Positions 61,873-64,000 of a DNA stretch of 64,000 nt are shown here, in pieces. How positions within the stretch are numbered: position 1 is the stretch's first letter; every line of letters begins with the position of its first letter. Source of the stretch: Coffea arabica. Lineage: Eukaryota > Streptophyta > Magnoliopsida > Gentianales > Rubiaceae. The notes below the pieces were generated by a model. It worked only from the letters and a program-made list of their open reading frames with translations, did no database searches and was not told the DNA's origin. A program made the translations under genes and the position numbers. The DNA lies in the NCBI RefSeq assembly GCF_036785885.1, contig NC_092314.1, forward strand, positions 18,931,638 to 18,995,637, written 5' to 3'.

Positions 61873-64000
61873 TGTGAGAACCCGTAATTTTCTTAATTGC
61901 TAGGTTTTATTTTCTTTTAATTGCACGCTTTTCCACATTTTATTTATACAAAAATTTTGAAAATAATTTTTATGAGTAAATATAGTTTTTAAATTATTTT
62001 TCTAGTATCGGTTAGTATTTGAGGAATTAAGAGCGTATACCGGACATGGGACCCGCTAGTGCGGAAAGTTCAGTAAAATTCGGCCCATTAGGTTAACTTT
62101 AGTATTCAGAGATTTAATTTATTAGGTGTTAAGAGATGATTAGAGATTACCCAAATGGATGAGAGTTGGAGAGATAAAAGGATAAGTGTAACTCAAAAAG
62201 ATGACATGTGTCACTTTATGATTCAACCTTGGATTTGACCACTATTCACCAACTTTACTAAATACTAAAATTGACCCAAAACATCATCTTCATTTGCTCA
62301 TCTTGGCCGGCCATTGAGGAGAGAAAAGAGAGAGAGAGCTTCTTCAATTTTCCTTCATTTCTAGCTTGAATCTTGCAAACCTACCGGTTAAATTCCAAAT
62401 TTCTCCATAAAAGTGAGTTGCTAAACTAGTTTAAGGTGTTGAGTGGAGTCATTTGTGAAGAACAAGCTCTAGTTGTCTTGCTTCTTGGAGTTACAAAGGC
62501 AAATTGTCAAGGAAATTCTCTTTTGTCCTTAATAATGTAAAATTGGAGGTTTATAAAGGTTGAATATGTTAGTTTGTGGATTATTTCATGACCTAAGGTT
62601 GAGATGTGCAAATTTTCCTATTTATTGAGGATTTTCTGTTTTAATATATAAATTATTGTTTAGTCATGGATTAATGGTTTGTTATAATGTAAGATGGAGT
62701 TGGTATGTGTTGGAAATGATTGGTTGTGAAAAATTGTTGGTTTGAAACTAAAATTCCAAATTAGGGTTCCAAACAGGCCTGTTCTGTCCGGATTTTTTTG
62801 AACATGCTAGAGGCCGAATTAGCCTTAGATTAAAACATGAAAGTTGTAGAGAATAATGTTTTATAGTTGTCTGTAAATTTCCAGCCCAATCTGAGTTTGG
62901 TGGATTGTGAAAATTCGGAAATACCCAGACTGGCCTAGGTAGGAGTTCAGCGAACAGGGTTGTCATTTCACCCAATCTGACCGTGACTTTTCACCCTGAT
63001 CGTTACCGAATTAGATTTTGATCAAAACATGGAAGTTGTAGAAAATGGTGTAAAATAGTTGCCTACAAAATTTCAGCTAGATCCTAGCACTGTAGCTTGT
63101 GAAATGACCGAAATACCCTTGACTGCCCAAGAACCCTATTTCGCGCCCAGATTTCTGTTTTCATGGAAATTTCCATTTTTGATCATGCAAATATATGATT
63201 TGGCTTTGGATGTCTTCATAAGAAATGTAGGTATATGTCTTAGCTTTCCAACGTCCCCGGAATCACCTCGTTTCGACTTCGATTGCCTGAGTTATTGTCA
63301 TTTGTGTATAAGGCGGTTAGCAAGCCCGAATGTGAGATTCGGGTTCTATAAATGGCAATTTTGACTTAGATACACTACAAACTGGACTGAGTGATCTTCA
63401 TCAAAGTTTTAACTCTTTGTCTTAGGTTCAAAACGGTATATATTGCACCCCAATCCGATAAGTGTAGTTTCAGTTGTGTCTGTTCCGCTAAGAGACATCA
63501 AACCTGCTATTTAGCTTTTGTCTTTAAAAACTTGATTTCTAGTTGCATTCCTAGACTTGCTTTGTGTTTGGATGAACTTGAGCCTAGTTGAAGGGCTATT
63601 GTATTGAGATTTCTTATGTGTTGAATTGGACTGACTTGAGGAAAAACATTGAAGCCATGATGGCTGGAAAATTAAGCAAATTTAGGGGGAATGCTGTGTC
63701 CAATTTTCTAGGCCGTCTGGTTCCTTTAAATTTGAGTTGATCTTAGTAAAAATGAAGGGTTTTGAGGGTTGTTTGTAACCCTAGGACCAACTGTTATCTT
63801 TTGCTCAAAAGTCATATTTTTTTCTTTTGTACTAGTATTTAACCTGGAAAGATGTACGACGTGTAGTCGAGACTCACTTGTACATTCCGTTTACTCGATT
63901 TTGGATGTGAAACCTTCAATTATTTTACTTTGATGATTTTAGGGTTTCTTGGCTATTAAAGTCAGTTTGAAGTGAAAACTTTTGAAGTATCCGTACTTGA
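61873..64000 (+). mobile_element. Long LTR, cut by window end (right copy)
   Basis: Begins tgtgagaacccg at 61873 and is the mirror of 4167..6294. The primer site and LTR end would lie about 1.1 kb past the window if the palindrome continues. Confidence 0.75.

Larger units (their letters stand above)
35194..64000 (-). repeat. Right arm of giant inverted repeat
   Basis: Reverse complement of 4167..32973, with the same contents in reverse order and orientation. It is still matching at the last base of the window, so the true arm is longer than 28.8 kb. If the mirror continues, its next 1.2 kb would carry the rest of the long LTR that is cut by the window end. Identity is by eye and by comparison of mirrored reading frames, not by a full alignment. 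Confidence 0.97.

Noticed and set aside
4167-64000. Plastid genome inverted repeat
   Set aside because: Contents are nuclear: spliced kinase gene, LTR retrotransposons and MITEs; no rRNA or plastid genes.
1-64000. CRISPR array, bacterial operon or integron
   Set aside because: No regularly spaced short repeats; gene structure and repeats are those of a plant nucleus.

Overview
The window is nuclear DNA of a flowering plant, most likely a eudicot. The evidence is an intron-rich PTI1-type kinase gene with GT-AG introns, a Tat-lineage Ty3/gypsy retrotransposon with a plant-type second RNase H and an antisense extra ORF region, and several typical plant MITEs and SINEs. I see no organellar or bacterial genes.

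The dominant fact is a giant inverted repeat. Every position x from 4167 to 32973 is mirrored at 68167 minus x on the other strand, so the left arm (4167..32973) and the right arm (35194..64000) are each at least 28.8 kb, with a non-palindromic spacer of 2220 bp (32974..35193). The axis never shifts, so there is no net indel. Every mirrored reading frame and every segment compared by eye was identical, including a 36-bp AT microsatellite and homopolymers. The right arm runs off the window. A second rearrangement lies inside: positions 1..2973 are repeated directly at 9920..12892 (offset 9919). This is a tandem duplication whose junction lies at 2973/2974; the unit in view is 2974..12892.

Layout of the left arm: duplicated 3' flank of the kinase gene with a foldback element, a SINE and a CACTA-like MITE (1..2973); a long LTR with tRNA-Met-type primer site (2974..6294); a Mutator-type foldback with 9-bp target duplication (6757..7744); relics of a LINE-like RNase H and of an older Tat element (7.9 to 9.3 kb); a second copy of the duplicated flank (9920..12892); a complete PTI1-like kinase gene on the minus strand (12858..17440); its promoter and a hAT-type MITE; a Tat-type Ty3/gypsy element (20026..29723) followed through a shared LTR by a partial second copy (to 31768); and the start of another LTR element (31769 onward) that runs to the spacer. 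The right arm repeats this in reverse, so the window carries two apparently identical, divergently oriented PTI1 genes about 33 kb apart (start codon to start codon).

The only convincing host gene is the PTI1-like receptor-like cytoplasmic kinase. The likely order of events is: retrotransposon and MITE insertions first (LTR divergence about 2.5%), then tandem and inverted duplication (no divergence seen). An assembly artefact is a serious alternative for the inverted repeat and is discussed in the findings.
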